Assembly: GCA_045637425.1 (NCBI GenBank)
Contig: JAZTZL010000006.1
Location: forward strand, 62,001-126,000
Direction of reading: 5' to 3'
DNA from: CAJGBR01 sp045637425
GTDB taxonomy: Bacteria; Bacteroidota; Bacteroidia; Bacteroidales; Rikenellaceae
Length of the DNA stretch: 64,000 bases
Shown one piece after another: positions 1 through 7,588 of this stretch (position 1 is its first letter; every line of letters begins with the position of its first letter). The position numbers were made by a program, and so were the translations under genes. The notes under the pieces are model-generated. The model saw only the letters and a list, made by a program, of their open reading frames with translations, searched no databases and was not told where the DNA came from.

Positions 1-126
1 CAATTTGGCAGCCACGTTGTTAATGTAATTAAAAATGAATTAAACATTACGCCCGAAGTATTCGACCCTCTGGAGTATGAATGGTTTGTTAATATGAGGC
101 GCATTATCAACCTGTTAAGCAAATAA
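1..126 (+). CDS. Metal ABC transporter substrate-binding protein, C-terminal fragment
   Basis: Frame 1 is open from the window edge to a TAA at 124-126, giving the last 41 residues. The tail contains DPLEYEWFVNMRRII, which resembles the C-terminal helix of ZnuA/TroA-type periplasmic zinc/manganese-binding proteins (typically DPLS..W..NM..I). The next gene starts 2 bp after the stop and encodes a matching metal-type ABC ATPase, so the two are probably co-transcribed. The metal ligands lie outside the window, so the substrate is inferred. Confidence 0.6.
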   Translation, partial: QFGSHVVNVIKNELNITPEVFDPLEYEWFVNMRRIINLLSK

Positions 127-128
127 TT

Positions 129-857
129 ATGAGATATATTTCACTACGGAATATCAATGTATTTTACGATCAGAAGCAAGTGCTTGAGAGCGTAAATCTC
201 GATATTAATCGCACTGATTTTATTGGAGTTATTGGACCAAACGGCGGCGGAAAGACTACGCTGATGAAAACAATTCTAAAGCAGGTGCCGTTCAGTGGCG
301 AAGTTCATTATCATATACCCAATCTTAGAATAGGATATATGCCTCAGTTACAAGATGTTGATAAATCATTTCCAATTTCGGTAAAAGATGTAGTGGTATC
401 GGGATTGCAGTCTGAGAAAGGGTTTTGGGGACGATACGGGAAAGATGAATATAAACGTGCCGAAATATTACTTGATATGGCTGGAATTAATAGCTTATCA
501 AACAGAGCGATAGGAGAGTTGTCTGGTGGTGAATTTCAGCGAGCAATATTGTGCCGTGCAGTAATCAGCAATCCCCACGTTTTAATTCTTGATGAGCCTA
601 CAAATTTTGTTGATAATCGTTTTGAAAAGGAACTTTACGAGTTACTTAAGACACTAAACGAACAGATGGCAATTGTTATGGTTTCACACGATTTGGGTAC
701 GATTACAAGTTATATCAGGACGATTGTATGCGTCAATCGAATTGTACATCATCACCATTCGAACAAGATAACTCCAATGCAATTGGATCAGTATGATTGT
801 CCAATTCAGCTAATTTACCACGGCGACATTCCTCATACTGTTTTGGAACATCATTAA
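129..857 (+). CDS. Metal (zinc/manganese-type) ABC transporter ATP-binding protein
   Basis: A 242-residue cytoplasmic ATPase that would energise import of a divalent metal. Walker A (GPNGGGKT) is at residues 36-43, the ABC signature LSGGE at 131-135, Walker B VLILDEP at 151-157 and the switch histidine at 187. The C-terminus is histidine-rich (HHHH at 207-210 and a terminal HH), as is common in ZnuC-like ATPases of this phylum. It starts 2 bp after the solute-binding protein gene. The expected membrane permease is not downstream: the next gene is convergent, so the permease must be upstream of the window or elsewhere. Zn versus Mn cannot be decided. Confidence 0.85.
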   Translation: MRYISLRNINVFYDQKQVLESVNLDINRTDFIGVIGPNGGGKTTLMKTILKQVPFSGEVHYHIPNLRIGYMPQLQDVDKSFPISVKDVVVSGLQSEKGFWGRYGKDEYKRAEILLDMAGINSLSNRAIGELSGGEFQRAILCRAVISNPHVLILDEPTNFVDNRFEKELYELLKTLNEQMAIVMVSHDLGTITSYIRTIVCVNRIVHHHHSNKITPMQLDQYDCPIQLIYHGDIPHTVLEHH

Positions 858-876
858 GGATTACCAATCCCAGTAG

Positions 877-891
877 TGTGGACATTCCACA
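877..891. terminator. Weak stem-loop between convergent genes
   Basis: TGTGG-acatt-CCACA forms a 5-bp hairpin followed by a modest T-rich stretch. It lies between the converging ABC ATPase and XRE genes, where a terminator is expected. The stem is short and the T tract is interrupted. Confidence 0.35.
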
Positions 892-936
892 ATCTAATTT
901 TACATAATATAAATAAAGTTTATTTGCAAATTTGAA

Positions 937-1350
937 TTATTCTGGTCGGTAATCGACAAAAGAACGGTCAGAGTAGAAAATCACAATTCTTGAAATTCTT
1001 TTATCTGAATTCTGATTTATGATCTGTTCTATAGGATTTTCATTTGAAACAAACTTAATAGTATCTGGTTCTTCAACTATTTTAGCATTTGTTTCTTCGG
1101 CCAGTGGTTCCTGCTGGGTAATTAAATGCTTAACCGGTTCGCCTGTGAACATCGGTTCCTCGCCATTAATCAACCATTTCGGATTTATATCAGGAAAGGC
1201 AGTCATCAATTTTTGAATGAACTGTAAATTGGGGTTATTACGACCGTTCAAAATGTGAGATATATTTGACGGTTGTATCATTAATATTTTTGCCAAATTT
1301 GAAGCTGTCAAATTTTTGACATTCATTATTTGCAGTAATCTATTTTTCAT
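937..1350 (-). CDS. XRE-family helix-turn-helix transcriptional regulator
   Basis: A 137-residue protein. Residues 1-60 look like a Cro/CI-type helix-turn-helix, with SNLAKILMIQPSNISHILNG as the recognition unit. A polar linker follows, then a conserved-looking C-terminal strand pair (RIVIFYSDRSF). The gene is alone and converges with the ABC ATPase gene. Upstream is a strong Bacteroidetes-type promoter, and a perfect palindrome overlaps the start codon, suggesting autoregulation. No ligand-binding domain is recognisable and its targets are unknown. Confidence 0.75.
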   Translation of the reverse strand: MKNRLLQIMNVKNLTASNLAKILMIQPSNISHILNGRNNPNLQFIQKLMTAFPDINPKWLINGEEPMFTGEPVKHLITQQEPLAEETNAKIVEEPDTIKFVSNENPIEQIINQNSDKRISRIVIFYSDRSFVDYRPE

Positions 1351-1362
1351 TACAATTGTAAT
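1349..1362. promoter_or_regulatory. 14-bp perfect palindrome over the XRE start codon
   Basis: ATTACAATTGTAAT is perfectly self-complementary. It covers the first bases of the XRE regulator start codon and the leader just upstream. It is a natural candidate operator for the regulator itself, but AT-rich palindromes also occur by chance. Confidence 0.4.
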
Positions 1363-1377
1363 TTTATAAATTTATTA

Positions 1378-1408
1378 CAAAGGTAAACATTATTTTTCAA
1401 CCACCAAA
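1378..1408 (-). promoter_or_regulatory. Bacteroidetes-type promoter of the XRE regulator
   Basis: On the minus strand, TTTG (1408-1405), a 19-bp spacer and TACCTTTG (1385-1378) match the Bacteroidetes sigma-ABfr consensus TTTG-N19/21-TAnnTTTG exactly. The -7 element lies about 28 bp before the start codon. Confidence 0.6.
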
Positions 1409-1659
1409 CTTTAATTGCAATATTTTACAATGTTTATTTTTGATGTAATATTTAATCTTTACTGCGATTCGTAAGTCTGACTGTATTTAACTTGAAACAT
1501 ATCTTAAATTTAGTTTTAGCACTATTTATTTTTACATAGAATTAACTTTAGGTGGAAATTGTAATTAAATGATATTAAATAAGTTAATATTGTGTAAATT
1601 GGTTGAAAATACACATAAAACTTAAAAATACAATAACTCGCCAAAATTTAGCTAAATAA
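1409..1659. other. AT-rich intergenic stretch with no recognisable gene
   Basis: This is the bulk of a 372-bp gap between the divergent side of the XRE gene and the end of the HIT gene. Only very short open frames occur. No tRNA-like fold or repeat was seen. TTACAAT-like motifs recur (for example near 1430) and might be further regulator sites. Confidence 0.5.
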
Positions 1660-1702
1660 AAATATAGGTAAGTCACATAAATGTGTGATTTACCTATATT
1701 TA
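1660..1702. terminator. Long AT-rich inverted repeat, terminator of the HIT gene
   Basis: Arms at 1660-1678 and 1681-1701 are complementary over about 19 positions with few mismatches (AAATATAGGTAA pairing with TTACCTATATTT). The hairpin lies 21 bp beyond the minus-strand HIT stop codon and is followed on that strand by TTTTATTT. It could work in both directions. Confidence 0.65.
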
Positions 1703-1722
1703 GAGTGAAAATAATTATAATT

Positions 1723-2106
1723 TTAGAATGCCAGAATATTAGAAATCTGCTTAAATTCATCAACAGAAAGCTCTTCTTTATGCTTAAAATCTACATCTGA
1801 TTCATTGGTTATTGGAATAAGATGGATATGAGCGTGAGGAACCTCGAGCCCTAAAACAACAACCGCTACCCTTTTGCATTCGATTTTAGCTTTAATCTGG
1901 GTCGCAACCTGTTTAGCGAAAATCATCATTCGCCCCAGCTTCTCATCATCAATATCAAAGAGGTAATCAACCTCTTCCTTTGGAATTACCAGAGTGTGTC
2001 CTTTTTGAACAGGATTAATGTCAAGAAATGCAAAAAACTCTTCGTTTTCAGCAACTTTGTAGCAAGGGATCTCCCCTTCTACAATGCGAGTAAATATCGT
2101 AGCCAT
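1723..2106 (-). CDS. HIT-family (histidine triad) nucleotide hydrolase
   Basis: A 127-residue HINT-like protein that probably hydrolyses nucleoside phosphoramidates or dinucleotides in the cytoplasm. The triad HAHIH is at residues 91-95, preceded by the usual VIPKEE segment (about 40-45) that bounds the nucleotide pocket. Its length is typical. It is the last of three same-strand genes (RelA/SpoT, small membrane protein, HIT), with an 11-bp gap to the gene before it, and ends at a strong hairpin. The natural substrate is not predictable. Confidence 0.85.
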   Translation of the reverse strand: MATIFTRIVEGEIPCYKVAENEEFFAFLDINPVQKGHTLVIPKEEVDYLFDIDDEKLGRMMIFAKQVATQIKAKIECKRVAVVVLGLEVPHAHIHLIPITNESDVDFKHKEELSVDEFKQISNILAF

Positions 2107-2117
2107 AATTTTGTTAG

Positions 2118-2492
2118 TTAAAATTCTTCATATTTAGGTTTCAAAATTTCAGAATAAATGAGTGCTTTCTTGGGATCAAAATCCTCCAACAGTTCATAAT
2201 TGCTAAGTGTAATTTCTTCTTCAACGCCGTTAAAAGGCTCATTAACTAGACTCTTAGCTGTGTCTAATTTTACATCTGTATCTAAATTATTATTTACATA
2301 TGTAAATACACTTTCAGGCGGCGTGATAACATTTGACACATCACCCCTACTACCCAGTCGCTTTTCCTTTATCTCCTGCACCAATTCTTCTTGCCGGATT
2401 TCAACTTTAGATTTCTTATTGCTCGCCCGCTTCATCAATCCGAACAAGAAAATCACTACAGTGATTATTAATTGAACTATAAACTCGTCCAT
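2118..2492 (-). CDS. Small single-pass membrane protein of unknown function
   Basis: A 124-residue protein with one predicted N-terminal transmembrane helix (about residues 4-19, IVQLIITVVIFLFGLM). Positive residues follow (KRASNKKSK), which would place the rest in the cytoplasm. The remainder is acidic and apparently disordered. I recognise no family. It starts 19 bp after the RelA/SpoT stop and precedes the HIT gene, so it is very likely in the same transcript. The coding call rests on length, operon position and a plausible membrane topology. Confidence 0.6.
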   Translation of the reverse strand: MDEFIVQLIITVVIFLFGLMKRASNKKSKVEIRQEELVQEIKEKRLGSRGDVSNVITPPESVFTYVNNNLDTDVKLDTAKSLVNEPFNGVEEEITLSNYELLEDFDPKKALIYSEILKPKYEEF

Positions 2493-2511
2493 AATGAAAA
2501 TATTTATATCC

Positions 2512-4731
2512 CTACTCTATTTGATTTTCTACTCGTCGCACTTTGTCGATGCCTTTGACTTGACTAACTCGCTCCATCAGATTCTTCAAGTCATCGGTAC
2601 TCCTTACATACAGACAAATCGTGCCTTCAAAAATTCCGTCGTGACTCTGAATGTGCATCTCACGGATATTTACATTCAACTCGTTGGTAATCACCTGAAC
2701 CATCTCGGACAGAATACCCATTCGGTCAATGCCACGAATTTCAAGAATCGACAAATAAGACAGAACTTTATGACTCGACCATTTGATTGGTACGAGCATC
2801 TCCCCGTGTTCTGCAGCCATCTTTATCGCTACTCGACAACTCTTCTTATGCACTGCTACCCTATTGAGTTCCAAGTCCTTAAAGCCTAGAACCTCATCTC
2901 CTGGAATCGGATTACAACATTGTGAAATCACAAAATTGGGCCAACTATCGTCGGTCTTTGAGTTATTAACCACCAGCTTTCCATCTTTGCCGTCCGATGA
3001 AAACCGTTTGAACGGATTACTCAACTGCAATGACCAGAATTTTGTGATTTTATTGGCAGAATTTTGACGCAAAATTTCATCAAGTCCATCAAGATTGATA
3101 GTTCCTGCAGCTAATTTACGATAGAATTCGTCTTTAATCTTACAATCGTATGCAGGCAAAATCTTCCTAAACACTCGTGCAGATGGCTGAATACCAAGAT
3201 CTTTCATCTTTGCTTCAAATATTTCTACACCACGCTCGGGGTCATTGTCGATCGCCTTTTTCAGGTAATACTTAATCGCACTTTTAGACTTGGCAGTTAC
3301 CACCTTATCAAGCCATTCCGGTTTTGGGTGAACATTGTTAGATGTCAAAATTTCGACTTGATCTCCATTTTTGAGTTCGGTGAAAATAGACACCATTTTA
3401 TGGTTAATTTTAGCCCCGACAGCACTATCGCCAATCTTCGAGTGAATTTCGTATGCAAAGTCAAGTGCAGTCGCCCCCTTCGGCAGACTCTTAGAATCCC
3501 CTTTCGGCGTAAATACCACAACTTCAGATGAATATAGATTTAATTTGAAATTATCCAGAAACTCTACTGCATCATCTGTTGGATTGTTTAGCGCCTCGCG
3601 AATCTGCTTAACCCACTTGTCAAGCTCGCCAGTCGAATCTGTATTTCCATACTTATACTTCCAATGCGCAGCAAACCCACGTTCTGCAATCTCATCCATT
3701 CGTTCCGAGCGAATCTGCACCTCACACCAGACTCCGCTTGGCCCCATCAATGTACAATGCAATGCTTCGTAACCATTTGATTTAGGAATATTTACCCAAT
3801 CTCGAATGCGTTCCGGGTTTGGTTTGTAGATGTCAGTTATCAGTGAATATATATGCCAACATTGCGATTTTTCGGGGATTCCTTGTGCAGGTTTGAATAC
3901 AATTCTAATGGCAAAGATGTCGTAAATTTCGTCAAATGTGATATTTTTACGCTTGATTTTTTTCCAAATCGAATAGATTGATTTTATTCGACCTGAGATT
4001 TCAAAATCAATATTATTGTCAATCAACTTTTGGCGTATTGGCGACACAAACCTATCAATGAATTGATTACGAGAACCTTCTGATTCTTCAATTTTACGTT
4101 TAATTTCGTAATAATCATCAGGGAAACGATATTTCAGACTCAAGTCTTCTAGTTCTGTTTTGATAGCGAACAGCCCTAACCGACCAGCCAATGGAGCAAA
4201 AAGATAAATGGTTTCGCCCGTAATCTTCATCTGTTTCGCAAGAGTCATACTTCCGAGCGTACGCATATTGTGCAGTCTATCAGCTATTTTAATCAAAATT
4301 ACACGCACATCATCTGAGAGCGTCAGCAGTACTTTACGGAAATTTTCAGCCTGTTGGGAAGTTTCATTATTGAATACTCCCGCCATTTTTGTCAAACCAT
4401 CAACCATCGACGCAATCTTCGGCCCGAAAAGATGCTCCATATCCTGCACCGTGAACTCAGTATCCTCAACAATATCGTGCAACAATGCAGCCACAACAGA
4501 TTTAGTTCCAAGTCCTATCTCGCTCACGACAATTTTTGCAACTGCAATTGGGTGTACGATGTATGGCTCACCCGATTTTCTGCGCACTCCCTTATGAGCA
4601 TCTTTTGCAAATTTGAATGCCCGAATAATCAGTTGCTCTTCAGCTTCATTCTTGCAGACGTGTTTACAGCGACTCCATAAATCATCAAACTCTCGCTTGA
4701 TTACAATCTCATCTTCTTGCGTATATTCCAT
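2512..4731 (-). CDS. Bifunctional RelA/SpoT-type (p)ppGpp synthetase/hydrolase
   Basis: A 739-residue long RSH enzyme controlling the stringent-response alarmone. The N-terminal hydrolase has all metal-site motifs: H60, HDxxED at 85-90, and DRLHNMRT at 151-158 with D151 and N155. The synthetase domain has the GRIKSIYSIWKK and NIPKSNGYEALH motifs. A TGS domain (VVVFTPKGDSK) and a C-terminal ACT domain (LEIRGIDRMGILSEM) follow. It should therefore both make and degrade (p)ppGpp. It heads a three-gene operon with a small membrane protein and a HIT hydrolase. A second long RSH with a damaged hydrolase site is encoded at 46779-48941. Confidence 0.92.
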   Translation of the reverse strand: MEYTQEDEIVIKREFDDLWSRCKHVCKNEAEEQLIIRAFKFAKDAHKGVRRKSGEPYIVHPIAVAKIVVSEIGLGTKSVVAALLHDIVEDTEFTVQDMEHLFGPKIASMVDGLTKMAGVFNNETSQQAENFRKVLLTLSDDVRVILIKIADRLHNMRTLGSMTLAKQMKITGETIYLFAPLAGRLGLFAIKTELEDLSLKYRFPDDYYEIKRKIEESEGSRNQFIDRFVSPIRQKLIDNNIDFEISGRIKSIYSIWKKIKRKNITFDEIYDIFAIRIVFKPAQGIPEKSQCWHIYSLITDIYKPNPERIRDWVNIPKSNGYEALHCTLMGPSGVWCEVQIRSERMDEIAERGFAAHWKYKYGNTDSTGELDKWVKQIREALNNPTDDAVEFLDNFKLNLYSSEVVVFTPKGDSKSLPKGATALDFAYEIHSKIGDSAVGAKINHKMVSIFTELKNGDQVEILTSNNVHPKPEWLDKVVTAKSKSAIKYYLKKAIDNDPERGVEIFEAKMKDLGIQPSARVFRKILPAYDCKIKDEFYRKLAAGTINLDGLDEILRQNSANKITKFWSLQLSNPFKRFSSDGKDGKLVVNNSKTDDSWPNFVISQCCNPIPGDEVLGFKDLELNRVAVHKKSCRVAIKMAAEHGEMLVPIKWSSHKVLSYLSILEIRGIDRMGILSEMVQVITNELNVNIREMHIQSHDGIFEGTICLYVRSTDDLKNLMERVSQVKGIDKVRRVENQIE

Positions 4732-4867
4732 ATATACAGCCTTTTAAGTCCTATTATCTGAAATTTTATTTCATATTGACAAAACGCCAAATATCCGAAT
4801 ATAAAAGTATTGAATTTATTTTAGAAAAACAAATAAAAACTAAATAATTTAGGCACTCCAATCAGAC

Positions 4868-4902
4868 AAAAAAAATCCGCCCGGCGAATAGCCGAGCGGA
4901 TT
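4868..4902 (-). terminator. Intrinsic terminator of rpmI-rplT
   Basis: AATCCGC at 4874-4880 pairs with GCGGATT at 4896-4902, with an inner CGGC/GCCG extension around a short loop. The plus-strand A run at 4868-4875 gives a U tract on the minus strand. It lies 27 bp past the rplT stop. Confidence 0.8.
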
Positions 4903-4928
4903 CAATCACATTATGAAAACAGTTTTCT

Positions 4929-5273
4929 CTATTTAACAGTTTCAATAATTTTTGCAAAAGCCTGCGGGTGGTTCATAGCGAGGTCAGCCAACACCTTACG
5001 GTTGATAGCGATACCTTTTGCATTAACTTTACCCATAAATTCCGAATAGCTCATACCGTTAGCACGAGCGGCAGCGTTAATACGTTGAATCCACAAGCTG
5101 CGGAAAGAACGTTTTTTCGCTTTACGGTCACGATATGCGTAGCACAAACCTTTTTCAACGGTATTTTTCGCTACGGTCCATACGTTTGACCTTGAGCCAA
5201 AGTTACCTTTAGCTAATTTCAAAACTTTTTTTCTTCTTGCTCTCGACGCTACTGCGTTTACTGATCTTGGCAT
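4929..5273 (-). CDS. rplT: 50S ribosomal protein L20
   Basis: A 114-residue basic protein matching L20 throughout ([16 protein letters not shown] start, then [13 protein letters not shown] and [18 protein letters not shown]). L20 is an early 50S assembly protein that binds 23S rRNA domain II. In several bacteria it also represses its own operon by binding the leader mRNA. It follows rpmI after an unusually long 123-bp spacer that holds potential pseudoknot elements. A strong terminator follows. infC, the usual first gene of the cluster, is not adjacent. Confidence 0.96.
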   Translation of the reverse strand: MPRSVNAVASRARRKKVLKLAKGNFGSRSNVWTVAKNTVEKGLCYAYRDRKAKKRSFRSLWIQRINAAARANGMSYSEFMGKVNAKGIAINRKVLADLAMNHPQAFAKIIETVK

Positions 5274-5310
5274 AATTTTAAGTTTTAGGAGCGGTCAGCG
5301 ATCGGGATTT

Positions 5311-5384
5311 TTCGGATAATCACGATACTTTGGGAGCTGTGCCTCTCACGAGTTAAACAATTTTTCCGAATAAGAATTGTGATT
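5311..5384 (-). promoter_or_regulatory. Possible pseudoknot leader in the rpmI-rplT spacer
   Basis: On the minus-strand transcript four elements occur in the order a-b-a'-b'. These are AATCACAAT (5384-5376), TTCGGA (5370-5365), ATCGTGATT (5326-5318) and TCCGAA (5316-5311). Element a pairs with a' at 8 of 9 positions and b with b' at 6 of 6, an H-type pseudoknot topology. L20 is known in some bacteria to repress its operon through a leader pseudoknot. The assignment here is by eye only. Confidence 0.35.
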
Positions 5385-5396
5385 CAGATTCGAATG

Positions 5397-5591
5397 TTAC
5401 TTTACCAAAAGCGCTTTAATCTTAGCTTGGTCAACAGAGTGAACCATTGCTGTGTAAGACAAGTTGCGTTTTTGTTTAGTTGTTTTCTTTGTCAGGATGT
5501 GGCTTTTGTAAGCGTGTTTCCTTTTGATTTTTCCAGTACCGGTGAAGTCGAAACGCTTCTTAGCGGCACTATTACTTTTCATCTTTGGCAT
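5397..5591 (-). CDS. rpmI: 50S ribosomal protein L35
   Basis: A 64-residue, highly basic protein with the L35 signature ([14 protein letters not shown], then [17 protein letters not shown]). It is a structural component of the large subunit. It is the first gene of the two-gene rpmI-rplT unit, with a Bacteroidetes-type promoter 32-61 bp upstream. The upstream neighbour is an RluA-family synthase rather than infC/thrS, so initiation factor IF-3 is encoded elsewhere. Confidence 0.96.
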   Translation of the reverse strand: MPKMKSNSAAKKRFDFTGTGKIKRKHAYKSHILTKKTTKQKRNLSYTAMVHSVDQAKIKALLVK

Positions 5592-5622
5592 TTTACAAAA
5601 AATTTAGTTGTTAAATAGGCTG

Positions 5623-5652
5623 CAAAGATACTATTTTTTTTTCTTATTCAAA
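5623..5652 (-). promoter_or_regulatory. Promoter of rpmI-rplT
   Basis: Minus strand: TTTG (5652-5649), an 18-bp spacer, then TATCTTTG (5630-5623), matching the Bacteroidetes promoter consensus with a spacer one base short of the usual 19-21. It lies just upstream of rpmI. Confidence 0.5.
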
Positions 5653-5697
5653 AATTTTGTTGAAATTTTGCTCAAATCCCCACGCTGTAAGCTATTT

Positions 5698-6393
5698 CTA
5701 CTTTGTATTTTGATCAAAATATTTCCACAGATTATCATCTTTGGGTACTGGAGCAACTATGGTCATCGACTCATTACGCACGGGGTGAGTGAAGGTCAAG
5801 CTACGCGAGTGGAGCGAAATCGAACCATCGGGCATCGAGCGCTTGGCTCCGTACTTCAAGTCGCCTCTGATCGGGCAGCCAATCTTAGACAACTGGCATC
5901 TGATTTGGTGGTGGCGACCGGTCATCAATTCCACATCAAGCAACGTGTATCTATCGCTGATATTTAGGACCTTATATCTCAATCGAGCCTCTTTTGAGTC
6001 GCCTCTCGGAGTTGCGACAACAAAAGATTTATTAGTTTTTCCGTCTCGCATAAGTTGGTGTACCAGCAATGCTTCCAATTCTGCGGGACGATTCTCTGTG
6101 ATTGCCCAATAGTGTTTTTCGAGTTCTCGTTTCTTCATCATTTCGTTCATTCTCACCAACGCCTTTTTCGACTTGGCAAACAAAATGACTCCACTTACAG
6201 GACGGTCTATGCGGTGAACTACGCCTAAAAAGACATTTCCCGGTTTGTTATCCCGAACTTTAATGAATGCCTTAATTTCATCTTCGAGCGCGAGGTCGCC
6301 AGATGTATCAGCTTGAACTAACTGCCCCGCTTTTTTATTGACTACCAACAGATGGTTGTCCTCATATAGTATATCGTCAGTTTTAAAGCTCAT
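5698..6393 (-). CDS. RluA-family RNA pseudouridine synthase
   Basis: A 231-residue single-domain synthase converting uridine to pseudouridine in rRNA or tRNA. The catalytic motif HRIDRPVSG is at 60-68 with the nucleophilic aspartate D63. Further family motifs are EKHYWAI, TGRHHQIR and GDLKYGA. There is no N-terminal S4 domain, as in the shorter RluA/TruC-like members, so the target base cannot be assigned. Its ATG overlaps the cytidine deaminase stop codon (TAATG), implying translational coupling within the mnmD-cdd-RluA operon. Confidence 0.88.
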   Translation of the reverse strand: MSFKTDDILYEDNHLLVVNKKAGQLVQADTSGDLALEDEIKAFIKVRDNKPGNVFLGVVHRIDRPVSGVILFAKSKKALVRMNEMMKKRELEKHYWAITENRPAELEALLVHQLMRDGKTNKSFVVATPRGDSKEARLRYKVLNISDRYTLLDVELMTGRHHQIRCQLSKIGCPIRGDLKYGAKRSMPDGSISLHSRSLTFTHPVRNESMTIVAPVPKDDNLWKYFDQNTK

Positions 6394-6860
6394 TATTTTT
6401 CTAAATTAAATGACAACGGCAGCAATCGAGCTGCATCTTCAATAACAATTATGTGATTTGGAGCATCTAACAATAGCCTGATTGCGCTTGCCTGACGGCG
6501 TGTCATATCGACAATTGTCTGACGACAAATTCCACAAGGAGTAACCTCTCTTACAAGACCTTCAGATTCGGCAGATATGGCCATTATATTGATTTTATGT
6601 CCATTACCATTTGCTCCGACATAGCCTAGCAATGTTCGTTCTGCACATATACCTGCAGGGAATGATTCATTTTCCTGATTGCTACCCTGCATAATCTGCC
6701 CATCGTCGAGCATAACAGCAGCTCCAACGTGAAAGTTCGAATATGGTGCATAGGACAACTGCATAGCACTGCGCGCAGCCTGCAACACTTCTCGATCTGC
6801 AACGTTCAATTCATCCTCGGAACAGATGTAGTATTCAAGTTCTGACGACTTCTTAATCAT
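6393..6860 (-). CDS. cdd: Cytidine deaminase
   Basis: A 155-residue zinc enzyme for pyrimidine salvage that deaminates cytidine and deoxycytidine. The catalytic CAE is at 72-74 and the zinc cysteines are in PCGICRQ (C109, C112). The substrate segment YSNFHVGAAV is at 40-49. The length is slightly above the ~130 of the homotetrameric form because of an N-terminal extension (about residues 1-22). It sits 7 bp after mnmD and overlaps the RluA-family gene. Confidence 0.93.
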   Translation of the reverse strand: MIKKSSELEYYICSEDELNVADREVLQAARSAMQLSYAPYSNFHVGAAVMLDDGQIMQGSNQENESFPAGICAERTLLGYVGANGNGHKINIMAISAESEGLVREVTPCGICRQTIVDMTRRQASAIRLLLDAPNHIIVIEDAARLLPLSFNLEK

Positions 6861-6867
6861 AACATTA

Positions 6868-7524
6868 TCATAATTTTAGAGCTCTCAGCATATGATGTTT
6901 TCCGCAGGCTCCGGGCAGTCGTTTGACTTCGAATCCAGCCTCTCTTAACGCCTGTTTTACTACGCCTTTGCTCGAATAGGTTACCAATACCCCACCCTGT
7001 TTTGTCATCGCAGCCATCTGTTCAAAGACATCGCGCGACCACAATTCGGGTTGAGTGTCATAAGCAAACGCATCAAAATATATCAAATCGAACACTTTGT
7101 TCGGCTTAACACGCTCCAATGAATCGTGATATTTAGTCAGCCTGAAGTTTGGAGTTATTTGACTCGATTCGTTCCACTGCAAACTATGAAGCGTTTCGAA
7201 TACAGACCTCATATCGAGATCTTCATTAAAATAGTTTAACTTCTTAACCGTTTCTAAATCAATCGGGTATAATTCCACTGTATGATAATCAACGGCTACA
7301 TTTCGCTGGGCTGCACGCCGCAGGGTTAATGCACAATTCAATCCCGTACCGAATCCCATTTCAAAGACTGAAATCTCGCTCGATTCGATGTAGTCAAATC
7401 CTGCACCTATATAGACGTGTTGCGACTCGCTCAAAGCACCGCCCGTGGAGTGGTATGAATCGCCCAACAAGCCGTGTTTCAGAGTTGATGACCCATCTTC
7501 AGTCAAATAAATTTCACCTTTCAT
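6868..7524 (-). CDS. mnmD: tRNA mnm5s2U methyltransferase MnmD (MnmC methyltransferase-like, DUF752)
   Basis: A protein of about 218 residues with the SAM motif FEMGFGTGLNCAL and the family signature YFDAFAYDTQPELWS. MnmD performs the last methylation of 5-methylaminomethyl-2-thiouridine in the tRNA wobble position, without the oxidase domain fused to it in E. coli MnmC. The open frame extends 8 codons upstream to 7548. That segment lies inside the rpoD terminator hairpin and its U tract, so I prefer the ATG at 7522-7524, which gives the family-typical beginning MKGEIYLTEDGS. It is the first gene of the mnmD-cdd-RluA unit. Confidence 0.85.
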   Translation of the reverse strand: MKGEIYLTEDGSSTLKHGLLGDSYHSTGGALSESQHVYIGAGFDYIESSEISVFEMGFGTGLNCALTLRRAAQRNVAVDYHTVELYPIDLETVKKLNYFNEDLDMRSVFETLHSLQWNESSQITPNFRLTKYHDSLERVKPNKVFDLIYFDAFAYDTQPELWSRDVFEQMAAMTKQGGVLVTYSSKGVVKQALREAGFEVKRLPGACGKHHMLRALKL

Positions 7525-7530
7525 TGGTCT

Positions 7531-7566
7531 AAAAAAAGAGAGCGACACGTTTATCTTGACGCTCTC
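7531..7566 (-). terminator. Intrinsic terminator of rpoD
   Basis: GAGAGCG (7538-7544) pairs with CGCTCTC (7560-7566) around a 15-nt loop, with a 7-base U tract on the minus strand (7537-7531). It sits 23 bp past the rpoD stop and ends 7 bp before the chosen mnmD start. Confidence 0.75.
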
Positions 7567-7588
7567 TCTGATTTTAATATCAAGGTCA

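Noticed and set aside
129..857. Histidine-rich C-terminus of the ABC ATPase as a novel metal-sensing tail
   Set aside because: Such His-rich endings are, as far as I recall, ordinary in ZnuC-like ATPases of this phylum.
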